Assembly: GCF_900104025.1 (NCBI RefSeq)
Contig: NZ_FNIQ01000002.1
Span: forward strand, 248,001-312,000
Source of the DNA: Geodermatophilus sp. DSM 45219
GTDB taxonomy: Bacteria > Actinomycetota > Actinomycetes > Mycobacteriales > Geodermatophilaceae
DNA: 64,000 bases
Reading direction: 5' to 3'
In this document: piece by piece, positions 43,769 through 52,568 of the stretch
Layout: each line of letters starts with the position of its first letter
Position numbering within the stretch: position 1 is the first letter of the stretch
Notes under the pieces: generated by a model
Database searches by the model: none
What the model was told of the DNA's origin: nothing
What the model saw: the letters and a program-made list of their open reading frames with translations, nothing else
Made by a program: the position numbers and the translations under genes

Positions 43769-45565
43769 GTGACCTCCCCCCGACCCGACACCGCCCGGCG
43801 CCGGGAGCGCTCCGCCGTCCGCTCGGCGACGGCCCGGGACACCGACCGCAGCGCCGCGCGCGCGGAGAAGCGGGCCCAGCAGAGCTGGGTGGAGGGCGCG
43901 GCCCCCACGCTGCCCGTCCGGGCCACCCCGCCCGCCGAGGTCGTGTTCCACCTCGGTCCCACCAACTCCGGCAAGACCTACGAGTCCCTGCAGGCCCTGG
44001 CCGCGACCGGCTCCGGCGTGTACGCGGCGCCGCTGCGCCAGCTCGCCCACGAGGCGTACGAGAAGCTCTCGGCCCAGCTGCCCTCCGGCACGGTGGGCCT
44101 GTCCACCGGCGAGGAGGAGATCGACCCGTCGGCCCCGATCGTGTGCTGCACGGTCGAGAAGGCACCGATGCGCGGCGAGCTGCTCGTCCTCGACGAGTCG
44201 CACTGGGTCGCCGACCCCGACCGCGGCCACCACTGGGCCCGCCTGCTGCTCACCGGCGAGTACCGCGAGATGCACCTGATCTCCGCCGCCGAGGCCCACC
44301 CCCTGCTGGAGCCCCTGGTGTCCGACGCCGGGCGCGTGACGGTGGTCGACCACCGGCGGCTGTCGCGGCTGGACGTCCTGCGCGCCCCGGTGCAGCCTGC
44401 CGACGTCCGGCCGCAGACGCTCGTCGTCGCCTTCTCCCGCAAGACGGTCTACGCCGTCGCCGCGGAACTGAACCGGCACCGACCGGGCAAGGTCGGCGTG
44501 CTCTACGGCGCGCTGCCCCCGGCGACCCGCCGCGAGGTCATCGAGCGGTTCACCGCCGGGGAGACCGAGGTGCTGGTCACCACCGACGTCATCGGCCACG
44601 GCATCAACGTGCCGGCGACCACGGTGCTGTTCGCCGAGACCACCAAGTTCGACGGGCAGCGGGTGCGGCCGCTGCGCAGCTGGGAGACCGCCCAGATCGC
44701 CGGACGGGCCGGCCGGTACGGACTGACGGGTCACGGCCGGGTCGGCGTGCTGACCGGGGTGGCCGGGCTCCGGCCCGACCCCGGGCTGCTCGCCGCCGGC
44801 GCGGCGGTCGCCCGCGGCGACGCCGTCAGCGACCTGCCCAAGCGCGCACCCCGGCTGCGCCCGGAGCTGGCGGACCTCGGCGCCTTCGAGGCCGTCGACC
44901 TGCCCGAGGCGCTGACCCGGTGGATGGCGTGGGCCCAGGCGGCCACCCGCGACGAGGCGATGACCGCCGACGACGTCACCACCCTCGTGCTGCGGGTGCG
45001 CGCGCTGCTGCCGCTGCTGCGCGGCTCCCTCGGCGCTGCCGGCGACCTGGAGACCGTGTGGCGGCTGGTGGAGCTGGCCATCGACTACGACCCGCCGCGC
45101 CGCACCCGCTGGCTCACCCTGGCCGAGGCCGCTCTGCGGTCCGCCGTCGGCCTGCCCGTGCGGCCGGAGACCGTGCTGCCGGACGTCCCCCGCGGCGGCA
45201 GCGTCGAGGACTTCGAGCAGGCCGCCGCGGCCGCCCGCGACGCCCAGACGCTGCTCCGCCGGTTCCCCGGCGTCGCGGGGCTGACCAGCGACGACGCGGC
45301 GTGGGTCGAGGAGGAGTGCGCCGAGAGCATCTCCATCCTGCTGCCCGGCGCGATCTCGCTGGTCCGGTCCGCCCGGTGCGTGCAGTGCGGGACGGCCATC
45401 GCGCCCCGGTTCACCACCTGCCGGCCGTGCAGTGCGCCCGTCGGGCGCGGCGGCGGCGAGCGGGACCGCCGCCCTGCCGGCGGCCACCGGACGGCGGGCC
45501 GTGCCGCCGGCCGCGAGCTCGGTGCGCGGCGCGGTGGACCGAGGGGACGGGCCCGCCGGGGCTGA
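43769..45565 (+). CDS. SUV3-like superfamily 2 RNA helicase with zinc ribbon
   Basis: A 598-residue helicase resembling SUV3, the mitochondrial RNA-degradosome helicase. Walker A is HLGPTNSGKTY (G63-T70 core), the exact SUV3 form. Motif II is VLDESHW. In the second RecA domain, VAFSRKTVYAVAAELNRH, VLYGALPPATRREVIERF, TTDVIGHGINVP and QIAGRAGRYG follow the SUV3 pattern. A helical C-terminal half leads to four cysteines, C537, C540, C551 and C554 (CVQCG ... CRPC), a zinc ribbon not usual in SUV3, and a basic, disordered tail. It probably unwinds RNA or RNA-DNA hybrids. The GTG start is where homology begins to be plausible; it could start a little elsewhere. The cold-shock gene upstream also acts on RNA. 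Confidence 0.85.
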   Translation: MTSPRPDTARRRERSAVRSATARDTDRSAARAEKRAQQSWVEGAAPTLPVRATPPAEVVFHLGPTNSGKTYESLQALAATGSGVYAAPLRQLAHEAYEKLSAQLPSGTVGLSTGEEEIDPSAPIVCCTVEKAPMRGELLVLDESHWVADPDRGHHWARLLLTGEYREMHLISAAEAHPLLEPLVSDAGRVTVVDHRRLSRLDVLRAPVQPADVRPQTLVVAFSRKTVYAVAAELNRHRPGKVGVLYGALPPATRREVIERFTAGETEVLVTTDVIGHGINVPATTVLFAETTKFDGQRVRPLRSWETAQIAGRAGRYGLTGHGRVGVLTGVAGLRPDPGLLAAGAAVARGDAVSDLPKRAPRLRPELADLGAFEAVDLPEALTRWMAWAQAATRDEAMTADDVTTLVLRVRALLPLLRGSLGAAGDLETVWRLVELAIDYDPPRRTRWLTLAEAALRSAVGLPVRPETVLPDVPRGGSVEDFEQAAAAARDAQTLLRRFPGVAGLTSDDAAWVEEECAESISILLPGAISLVRSARCVQCGTAIAPRFTTCRPCSAPVGRGGGERDRRPAGGHRTAGRAAGRELGARRGGPRGRARRG

Positions 45566-45601
45566 CGCGCGGGAGGCGGGCTGCGCGGCCCGAGACGCGC
45601 C

Positions 45602-46382
45602 TCAGCGGTGTGCCGACCCCGACTCGGAGTCGGCCACCGCCCCGGTGACCCCGCAGCCGATCTCCCGGGCGTCGTCCATCCCGTCCCGGACGTGGATGGC
45701 GAGCCGGATCCGCGCGTCCACCACGTCGTCCAGCCAGGCGTCCGCGTCGTCGTAGTGCCGGGTCGCGTCCGTGACGTCGCTGCGGATCTCCAGGTCCAGC
45801 CGGCCGCGGCCGACGAGCTCCTCGAGGATCTCCGCGACGGCCGAGCTGACGCAGCCGTGGCCACCGGGGTTCTCCGGGTACAGCGGGGCCGGCCGCAACG
45901 GGGCCCATCCCGGGTCCGGGGTGGTGGCCGGGTTGCCGTCGCGGTCCGCCTGGTGGATCGCGCGGCGAACACCCGCGCCGTGTCCCCGATGTCCGTCCCG
46001 TGACGAGCGGCCCGGTCGCGCAGGGCGTCCTGGTACTGGCGCACGGGTCGTCGCTCCAGAACAGGGCGAGGTCGGTCTGCTCCGCCGTCCGGCTGGTGCT
46101 GGTCGCCGACCCCGTGGCCGCCACCTCGGCGACGTCGGCGGCGTACGCCTCGCTGTCCAGGGGGTCGGGCCCGTCGGTCGCGAACCGCTCGGGCGACTCG
46201 ACGACGAGCGGCTCGACGAAGCCCAGCCACGGGGCCGGCATCTCGCCGGTACCGGTCGGCACCCACGTCCCCGCGGGCGGCTCGGCGGGCCGGGGGAGGG
46301 TGATCGGGGCGTCCCGGCCGTCGTCCGCGCGGTCGGCCAGGACGGCGACCGCGACGACCCCTCCGCGCGGTGCGGTTCCTGG
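45602..46382 (-). pseudogene. Decayed vanadium-haloperoxidase/PAP2-like gene
   Basis: Three reading frames together spell one protein. From 46382 to about 46046 one frame gives PAEPPAGTWVPTGTGEMPAPWLGFVEPLVV and then SATSTSRTAEQTDLALFW. From about 46045 to 45967 a second frame gives VRQYQDALRDRAARHGTD. Then a third gives IHQADRDGNPATTPDPGW, PLYPENPGGHGCVSS and the C-terminus to 45602. These match the vanadium chloroperoxidase-like PAP2 proteins. Two frameshifts are present, about 25 residues that include the DxKYxxxFWRP region are missing, and the 5' half is absent (an in-frame stop lies at 46383-46385). It cannot be functional unless the sequence contains errors. Confidence 0.75.
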
Positions 46383-46521
46383 TCACGGTCTGCCTCCCGG
46401 CCTGCCACGTCCTCCTCCGTGGTGCCTGGCAACGAGGGGACGCTGGACCCGGGCAGGGGCGGCGGACAGGGCACTGCGACCCGGTCGGGGACCGGATCGC
46501 GCGGCCGGTAGCCTCCGCCCG

Positions 46522-47691
46522 GTGCCCGACGTCACGCTCCAGCGCGACACCCGGCGGCGCCTCGACGCCCTCACGTTCGGGCTGTTCACCGTCGCCCTGG
46601 GCACCAACATCCCCACCCCGCTGCTGCTGGTCTACCGGCAGACGCTGGACCTGTCCGACGCCGACCTCACCGCCGTCTTCGGCTGCTACGCGATCGGCCT
46701 GATCGCGGCGCTGACCGTCTCCGGCGGGCTGTCGGACCGGTTCGGCCGGCGGTCGCTGGTGCTGCCGTTCGCCGTCCTCGCCGGGGTCGTGTCGCTGCTG
46801 TTCCTCCCCGCCGTGGAGAACCTGCCGCTGCTCTACCTGGGCCGGCTGCTGCAGGGGGTCGTGTCCGGGGTGGTGTTCTCGGTCGCCAACGCGTGGCTGC
46901 AGGAGCTCGCCGGTCCCGGCGGTCAGCAGTCGGCGGCCACCCGCGGCGCGGTGTCGACGTCCCTCGGCTTCGCCGTCGCCCCGGCGATGAGCGGCGTGCT
47001 CGCCCAGTACGGCCCGGCACCCACGACCCTGCCGTACCTGGTGCACGTCGCCGTCCTCGTGGTCGGGATCGGCGCGCTGCTCACCGTCCCGGAGACCGTG
47101 CACGTCCGGCGGCCGGGCCGGCTGATGGAGCTGGGCCTGCCCCCGGAGGCGCGGCGGCCGTTCTGGGCGGTGCTCGCGCCCACCGCGTCCGGCGTGTTCG
47201 CCTTCCCGACCGTCGCGGCCACGCTGCTGCCGCTGCTCGTGGTCGCCGACGGTGTCGGCGTCGCCTACGCCGGCCTGATCGCGGGGCTGTCCCTGGCGGC
47301 CAGCGCGGTCGCGGCCCGGGTCGGGCGCCGGGCGGACAGAGGAGCCGGGCCGCTGGGGATGGTGTTCGGCGCGCTCGGCCTCGCGATCGGCGTGGCCGCG
47401 ATCGTGGCCGGTTCCGAGCCGCTGCTGCTGCCGGCGTCGGTGCTGATGGGCGCCGGCGGCGGGCTCTGCCTCACCGCCGGGCTCACCCTGACCGCCCGGC
47501 TGGCGCCGCCGCAGGCGCGCGGGGCGATGAACAGCGCCTTCTACGCCTTCGCCTACGCCGGCTTCGGCACCCCGCTGTTCCTCGCCTGGCTGGGCTCCGC
47601 GATCGGCACCGTCCTCGCGATGTCGGCCTTCGTCGCCGTCCCGGTCGCGCTGGCCGCCTGGCTGTCGTGGGAGCTGCGCCGGGCGCCCTGA
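46522..47691 (+). CDS. MFS transporter
   Basis: A 389-residue 12-helix major facilitator protein. Motif A is in the loop after helix 2 (GGLSDRFGRRSLVL, about 70-83). A drug or metabolite exporter is most likely from the overall pattern (LTFGLFTVALGTNIPTPLLLVYRQTL; GRLLQGVVSGVVFSVANAWLQE). The GTG at 46522 gives the expected N-terminus. It is convergent with the next MFS gene, with only 10 bases between the stops. The substrate is unknown. Confidence 0.85.
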   Translation: MPDVTLQRDTRRRLDALTFGLFTVALGTNIPTPLLLVYRQTLDLSDADLTAVFGCYAIGLIAALTVSGGLSDRFGRRSLVLPFAVLAGVVSLLFLPAVENLPLLYLGRLLQGVVSGVVFSVANAWLQELAGPGGQQSAATRGAVSTSLGFAVAPAMSGVLAQYGPAPTTLPYLVHVAVLVVGIGALLTVPETVHVRRPGRLMELGLPPEARRPFWAVLAPTASGVFAFPTVAATLLPLLVVADGVGVAYAGLIAGLSLAASAVAARVGRRADRGAGPLGMVFGALGLAIGVAAIVAGSEPLLLPASVLMGAGGGLCLTAGLTLTARLAPPQARGAMNSAFYAFAYAGFGTPLFLAWLGSAIGTVLAMSAFVAVPVALAAWLSWELRRAP

Positions 47692-47701
47692 CGGGGACGC
47701 C

Positions 47702-48964
47702 TCAGCGGCGCAGCGGGTCGAGCGAGGGGATGCGCCACAGCCACAGGGCGAGCAGCCCGCTGAGCACGAGCAGTGCCGACGCCAGCGCGACGACGGCGGG
47801 CCACGCCCCCGCGGTCCAGGCGGTCCCGGCCAGGCTGCCGAACACCGACGACCCGAGGTAGTAGGCGAACAGGTAGAACGAGGCGGCCTGTCCCGCGGCG
47901 ACGCCGCCGGCCCGGGCGCGCGCGGGCACCCACCCGCTGGCCACCCCGTGGACGGCGAAGAAGCCGGCGGTCAGGACGGCCAGGCCGGCTACGAGGAGCG
48001 GCAGCGACGCCGGCAGCGTGAGCAGCACGCCGGCGACGGCGGCCAGGCAGCCGACCGGCACGACGGCGCGGCGGGAGAACCGGCCGGCCAGCCGCCCCGC
48101 CAGCGCCGAGCTCACCGACCCGACCGGGTAGACGAGGAACACCAGGCCGGCCGCGGCGAGCCCCAGCGAGAACGGCGCGGCGGTCAGCCGGAAGCCCACC
48201 GCGTTGAAGACCGCGACGAGCGCGCCGGCCGAGCAGGCACCGACGGCGTACAGCGTGAGCAGTCCCCGGTCGGCGAGCGCGCGCCGCGCCATCGTGGCCA
48301 GCACGCCGAGCCGGGCCGGGGCGGGCACGAACCCGCGCGAGGGCGGCAGCAGCAGCCACACGGCGAGGGCGCAGAGCGCGACGACGACGCCGACGGCGGC
48401 CAGCGCCCAGCGCCAGCCCGCGACGTCGGCGACCGCGCCGGTCACCAGGCGTCCGGTCATCCCGCCGAGCGCGGTGCCCCCGATGTAGAGGCCGGCCGCC
48501 CGGGCGTGCGTGTCGCGGTGCAGCTCCTCGTGCAGGTAGGCGGTGGCCACCGCGGGCAGCCCGGCCAGCGTCACCCCCTCCAGCAGCCGCAGGACCAGGA
48601 GCACCTCCCAGGTGGGCGCGACCGCGCAGGCGAGGGCCACCACGGCGGACGACGTCAGCGACAGGTGGATCAGCCGCGTGCGGCCCACCACCTCCGACAG
48701 CGGTCCCGCGACGAGCAGCGCTCCGCCCAGCCCCACGGTCGTGAGCGACAGGGACAGCGTGCTCTGGGCCGCGGACACCGAGAAGGACCGCGCGAGCTCG
48801 GGCAGCAGCGCCTGGGTGCTGTACAGCAGCGCGAACGTCGCGATGCCGGCGGCCACCAGCGAGGCCGTGACCCGGCGGTAGCCGGCCTCGCCCGCGCGGT
48901 GGCCGACGTGGGTCCCGGCAGCCGGGCGGGCGACGCCGCTGCTCCCGTCCTGGCGGACCGGCAT
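47702..48964 (-). CDS. MFS transporter, YnfM/arabinose-efflux-like
   Basis: A 420-residue 12-helix major facilitator protein resembling YnfM-type efflux permeases: LLYSTQALLPELARSFSVSAAQSTLSLSLTTVGLG, LSEVVGRTRLIHLSL (motif A variant) and RLLEGVTLAGLPAVATAYLHEEL. It starts at the ATG at 48964, whose A is shared with the stop of the small upstream gene (TGATG), so the two are coupled. The substrate is unknown. Confidence 0.85.
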   Translation of the reverse strand: MPVRQDGSSGVARPAAGTHVGHRAGEAGYRRVTASLVAAGIATFALLYSTQALLPELARSFSVSAAQSTLSLSLTTVGLGGALLVAGPLSEVVGRTRLIHLSLTSSAVVALACAVAPTWEVLLVLRLLEGVTLAGLPAVATAYLHEELHRDTHARAAGLYIGGTALGGMTGRLVTGAVADVAGWRWALAAVGVVVALCALAVWLLLPPSRGFVPAPARLGVLATMARRALADRGLLTLYAVGACSAGALVAVFNAVGFRLTAAPFSLGLAAAGLVFLVYPVGSVSSALAGRLAGRFSRRAVVPVGCLAAVAGVLLTLPASLPLLVAGLAVLTAGFFAVHGVASGWVPARARAGGVAAGQAASFYLFAYYLGSSVFGSLAGTAWTAGAWPAVVALASALLVLSGLLALWLWRIPSLDPLRR

Positions 48965-49149
48965 CAGGACGCGACCCGCCACCGGTCGCCGTCCACCCAG
49001 GGGACGACGTCGGTGACCGGCTGCCACGTCGCGGGCGCGTCCGCGCACCCCGGGCAGTGCCCGCCGTGCGGGATCCCGGCCACCTCGGCGCCCTCGCGGT
49101 GCACGCCGGCGACGGCGACGGCGCACCGCGCGTCCCGCACCTCCACCAC
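48964..49149 (-). CDS. Small protein coupled to an MFS transporter, 61 aa
   Basis: A 61-residue frame that ends on the start codon of the MFS gene. It has a paired His/Cys segment, IPHGGHCPGC, and a beta-like end VVPWVDGDRWRVAS. The GTG at 49149 is the only start available, and the frame stays open further upstream to a GGAGG sequence, so the true start could be a rare codon. Function is unknown; it may be a small regulator or a remnant. Confidence 0.4.
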   Translation of the reverse strand: MVEVRDARCAVAVAGVHREGAEVAGIPHGGHCPGCADAPATWQPVTDVVPWVDGDRWRVAS

Positions 49150-49420
49150 CAGGTCGCTGCGCCTCTCCGTGCGGGAGCCGATCGGACCTCCCCAGTATGT
49201 GCCGTCCGGCGGGCACCGGTGACGCGGCTCCCCGCTCCGGCCGCGCCGCCGGGCGGCTGCACGTGCTCCGCCCCCGCCGAGCCGGGGCCGTCGATGCCCC
49301 CGGACGCCGGGAGGGCGGCGGGGCCCTGGTCAGACCTCCGGGGGCGGTCGCCGAGGTGGTCCGATCCCGGGGAGTGCCGCTACGGTCCAGCGTGTGTGAC
49401 CCAGCTCACAAGGAGATCCC

Positions 49421-51151
49421 GTGACGACGACACCTCCACGCCCGCGCTCGTCCGCCCGCCCGCGCGCCGCGGCAGCGGACCCGGCCCCGCCCGAGGAACC
49501 GGTCGCGCCGGTCGAGGGCGGCGAGCCCGTCGGGCTCCCCTCTCCGCGGGGCATGGTCCGGGGCGTGGCCACGGTCCTCACCCAGCCGGGACCGCTGGCC
49601 CGGGAGGCCGTCCGGCTCGGGAGGGACGCCGCGCGCATCCTCCGGGGCAGCACCGAGATCGCCCCCTCGCCGAAGGACCGGCGCTTCGCCGACCCGGCCT
49701 GGTCGCTGCACCCCGGCTACCGCCGGCTGGCCCAGTCCTACCTCGCGACGACGGCGTCGCTGGACCGCCTGGTCGACGACTTCGCCGCCGAGGGGGCCCA
49801 CTGGCGCGAGGTCGAGCAGGTGCGGTTCGTGTTCAACGCGCTGACCAGCGCGATGGCGCCCACGAACACCCTGATGGGCAACCCGGCGGCGCTGAAGCGG
49901 GCGTTCGACACCGCCGGGCTCAGCCTGGCCCGCGGCCTGCGCAACGCCCTGTCCGACCTGGTGCGCAACGGCGGGATGCCCTCGCAGGTCGACCGCAGCG
50001 CCTTCACGGTCGGCGAGGACCTCGGCATCACCCCGGGCGCCGTCGTCCACCGCGACGAGGTCGTCGAGGTCATCCAGTACTCGCCGTCGACGCCCACGGT
50101 CCGCTCGCGCCCGCTGGTGATCGTCCCGCCGCCCATCGGCCGCTTCTACTTCCTCGACCTGCGACCGGGCCGCAGCCTGGTCGAGTACGCGGTCAGCCGG
50201 GGCCTGCAGGTCTTCATGATCAGCTGGCGCAACCCGACGCGGGAGCAGTCCGAGTGGGGCCTCGACGAGTACTCGCAGGGCGTCGTCACCGCCGTCGACG
50301 TCGCCCGCGAGGTCACCGGCTCGCCGGACGTCACCACGCTCGGCCTGTGCGCCGGCGGACAGATCATGACGACGGCGCTGAACCACCTGGCCGCGACCGG
50401 CGACGACCGCGTGCACGCCGCCGGGTACGCGGTGACCCTGCTCGACTTCTCCACCCGGGCACCGCTCGGCGCCTTCTCCGGCCCGCGGGTGCTCGAGGTG
50501 GCCCGGCGCAACTCCCGCCGCCGCGGCGTCATCTCCGCCCGGCAGATGGGCTCGATGTTCACCTGGATGCGCCCGGACGACCTGATCTTCAACTACCTGG
50601 TGAACCAGTGGCTCATGGGTGAGGACCCGCCCGCGTTCGACATCCTCGCCTGGAACGCCGACGGCACGAACCTGCCCGCCCGCCTGCACGAGCAGTTCCT
50701 CGACGTCTTCGCGCACAACGCCCTGGTCAAGCCCGGGGCGCTGCGGGTGCTGGGGACGCCGGTGCACCTGAGCCGGATCACCGTGCCCACCTTCGTCACC
50801 GGAGCGCTCACCGACCACATCACCCCGTGGGACGGCTGCTACCGCACCACCCAGCTGCTCTCCGGGCCGAGCACCTTCGTGCTCAGCTACAGCGGCCACA
50901 TCCAGAGCCTGGTCAACCCGCCCGGCAATCCCAAGGCCAGCTACTGGACCGGCGGGGAGCCCGGGCCGGACCCGCACGCCTGGCGCGCCGCCGCCGAGCA
51001 GCACACCGGCAGCTGGTGGGAGCCGTGGTCGGAGTGGGCGCTGGAGCGCTCCGGCGACGAGGTCCCGGCACCGGAGAGCCTGGGCAGCGCGGACCACCCG
51101 CCCCTGGAGCCGGCGCCGGGCTCCTACGTCCGGGACCGCGTCCCCGGCTGA
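49421..51151 (+). CDS. phaC: Polyhydroxyalkanoate synthase (PhaC)
   Basis: A 576-residue PHA synthase of class I/II size, which polymerises hydroxyacyl-CoA into storage polyester granules. The lipase-like box is GLCAGG with catalytic C310. The catalytic Asp is in LTDHITPWDGCY and the His in YSGHIQSLVNPPGNPKASYW; all three are intact. The N-terminal 100 residues are Pro/Ala-rich, as in Rhodococcus enzymes. AAGGAGATCCC before the GTG is an excellent ribosome-binding site. No phaA, phaB or phasin gene is adjacent; precursor supply would come from elsewhere. Confidence 0.92.
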   Translation: MTTTPPRPRSSARPRAAAADPAPPEEPVAPVEGGEPVGLPSPRGMVRGVATVLTQPGPLAREAVRLGRDAARILRGSTEIAPSPKDRRFADPAWSLHPGYRRLAQSYLATTASLDRLVDDFAAEGAHWREVEQVRFVFNALTSAMAPTNTLMGNPAALKRAFDTAGLSLARGLRNALSDLVRNGGMPSQVDRSAFTVGEDLGITPGAVVHRDEVVEVIQYSPSTPTVRSRPLVIVPPPIGRFYFLDLRPGRSLVEYAVSRGLQVFMISWRNPTREQSEWGLDEYSQGVVTAVDVAREVTGSPDVTTLGLCAGGQIMTTALNHLAATGDDRVHAAGYAVTLLDFSTRAPLGAFSGPRVLEVARRNSRRRGVISARQMGSMFTWMRPDDLIFNYLVNQWLMGEDPPAFDILAWNADGTNLPARLHEQFLDVFAHNALVKPGALRVLGTPVHLSRITVPTFVTGALTDHITPWDGCYRTTQLLSGPSTFVLSYSGHIQSLVNPPGNPKASYWTGGEPGPDPHAWRAAAEQHTGSWWEPWSEWALERSGDEVPAPESLGSADHPPLEPAPGSYVRDRVPG

Positions 51152-51314
51152 CGCGCCCGGGCACCCGCACCGCTCCCGCCGACCGCCCCGGGTACCCGCT
51201 CGGGGTCCGACCGGTGCGCGGCCCACCCGGGTCGGCGTCCGGTCGCCACCGCGAGGCCGACCCGTCGGGGGCTGCGCGCGGCAGACCTCCCGGACGACCG
51301 CGAGGGCCATCTGC

Positions 51315-51333
51315 TTAGGTGAGGCTGCCCTTA
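51315..51333 (+). promoter_or_regulatory. Iron box (IdeR/DmdR site) of the siderophore receptor
   Basis: TTAGGTGAGGCTGCCCTTA matches 15 of 19 positions of the actinobacterial iron box TTAGGTTAGGCTAACCTAA. It lies 95 bases upstream of the receptor lipoprotein gene. An iron-loaded repressor here would switch the gene off when iron is plentiful. Confidence 0.75.
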
Positions 51334-51428
51334 GATGACCGTGCGGGTCGGTGCGGTGCGCCTGCGCGCCACCGGTCGCCCCGTTCCCGCGGCGTGCGCC
51401 GCGGACTGCCGGAAGGACGTGCACCCCC

Positions 51429-52367
51429 GTGCGCCTGCGAACCCTCACCACCGCCGTCGTCGCCGCGACGGCCCTCAGCGCCTGCGGCTCCTCCGCCGGG
51501 GACGCCGAGGAGGCCTCCGCCCAGGAGCCCGGCCCGGCGGAGACCCGGTCGGTCGCCCACGTCCTGGGGACCACGGAGGTGCCGACCGACCCCCAGCGGG
51601 TCGTCACCCTCGACACCCCGCACCTCGACACCGCGCTGTCCCTGGACGTCACTCCGGTCGGCTCGGTGCAGTCCGACGTCGCCGCGGGTCTCCCCGAGTA
51701 CCTGGGTGACCGGACCCAGGGCATCGAGGTCGTGGGGACGATCGAGGAGCCCGACCTCGAGGCGATCACGGCCCTGGAGCCGGACCTGATCCTCTCCTCG
51801 AGCGTCCGCCACGAGGCGATCTACGACCAGCTCAGCCAGATCGCCCCGACCGTCTTCACCGACTACACGGACGGCTGGCGGGCGATGTTCACGACCACCG
51901 CGGACGCCCTGGGCCGGGCCGAGGAGGGCGAGGAGGCGCTGGCCGGCTACGACGCGCGGGTCGACGAGGTCGGCGAGGCCGTCGGCGCCGAGGGGGCGAC
52001 CGCCTCGATCGTCCGCTTCCTGCCCGAGGAGACGCGGATCTACGGGCCCGAGACCTTTTCCGGGAGCGTGCTGGCCGACGTCGGGTTCACCCTGCCGCAG
52101 CTCTCCTACGACGAGTACTCCATGGCCTACGTCAGCGCGGAGCAGATCGACCAGGCCGACGCCGACGTCGTCTTCTCGACCACCTACGGCGAGCCGGGCG
52201 CGACCACCAAGGGGACCGTCACGGCCGTGTGGGACTTCCTCGAGGCCGTCCCCGACTGCGCCTTCGAGGTCGACGACGACGAGTGGATGCTCGGCATCGG
52301 CCTGCTCGGCGCCGAGGTCGTCCTCGACGACGTCGAGACCGCCCTGGCCGGGTCCGGCTGCCTCTGA
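51429..52367 (+). CDS. Iron-siderophore ABC transporter substrate-binding lipoprotein
   Basis: A 312-residue lipoprotein of the FepB/FecB (PF01497) type that captures ferric siderophore outside the membrane. The signal peptide ends with the lipobox ALSAC, cysteine 19 being lipidated. Domain features include RVVTLDTPHLDTALSLDVTPVGSV and EPDLEAITALEPDLILSSSVRHEAIYDQLSQIAPTV. No FecCD permease or ATPase gene follows within the window, so partners must be elsewhere. An iron box precedes it and a 42-base palindrome after it ends its transcript. It probably recovers the siderophore made by the next operon. Confidence 0.9.
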   Translation: MRLRTLTTAVVAATALSACGSSAGDAEEASAQEPGPAETRSVAHVLGTTEVPTDPQRVVTLDTPHLDTALSLDVTPVGSVQSDVAAGLPEYLGDRTQGIEVVGTIEEPDLEAITALEPDLILSSSVRHEAIYDQLSQIAPTVFTDYTDGWRAMFTTTADALGRAEEGEEALAGYDARVDEVGEAVGAEGATASIVRFLPEETRIYGPETFSGSVLADVGFTLPQLSYDEYSMAYVSAEQIDQADADVVFSTTYGEPGATTKGTVTAVWDFLEAVPDCAFEVDDDEWMLGIGLLGAEVVLDDVETALAGSGCL

Positions 52368-52389
52368 CCGCACCCCGGACCACCACGAC

Positions 52390-52431
52390 GCCACCCGCTC
52401 CGGCGCACCGCGGTGCGCCGGAGCGGGTGGC
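52390..52431 (+). terminator. 42-base palindromic terminator
   Basis: Perfect 20-base arms (GCCACCCGCTCCGGCGCACC and its complement) with GC between; the whole 42 bases are a palindrome. It begins 23 bases after the lipoprotein stop codon and stops readthrough into the siderophore operon, which has its own iron box. Confidence 0.8.
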
Positions 52432-52529
52432 GCCGCCACGCCCGGCGACACCCCCCGCACGTCACCCCCTGCACCTCGGCGACCGTCACGCGACGGTGCC
52501 CCGCTTGCACATCGCGTAACCAGTCGGAC

Positions 52530-52548
52530 TAAGGTGAGCCTTACCTAA
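52530..52548 (+). promoter_or_regulatory. Iron box of the siderophore biosynthesis operon
   Basis: TAAGGTGAGCCTTACCTAA matches 15 of 19 positions of the iron-box consensus TTAGGTTAGGCTAACCTAA. It ends 20 bases before the start codon of the first operon gene, so it overlaps the likely promoter and leader. Confidence 0.8.
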
Positions 52549-52568
52549 CTGGCTCTCCTGGAGGTCCG

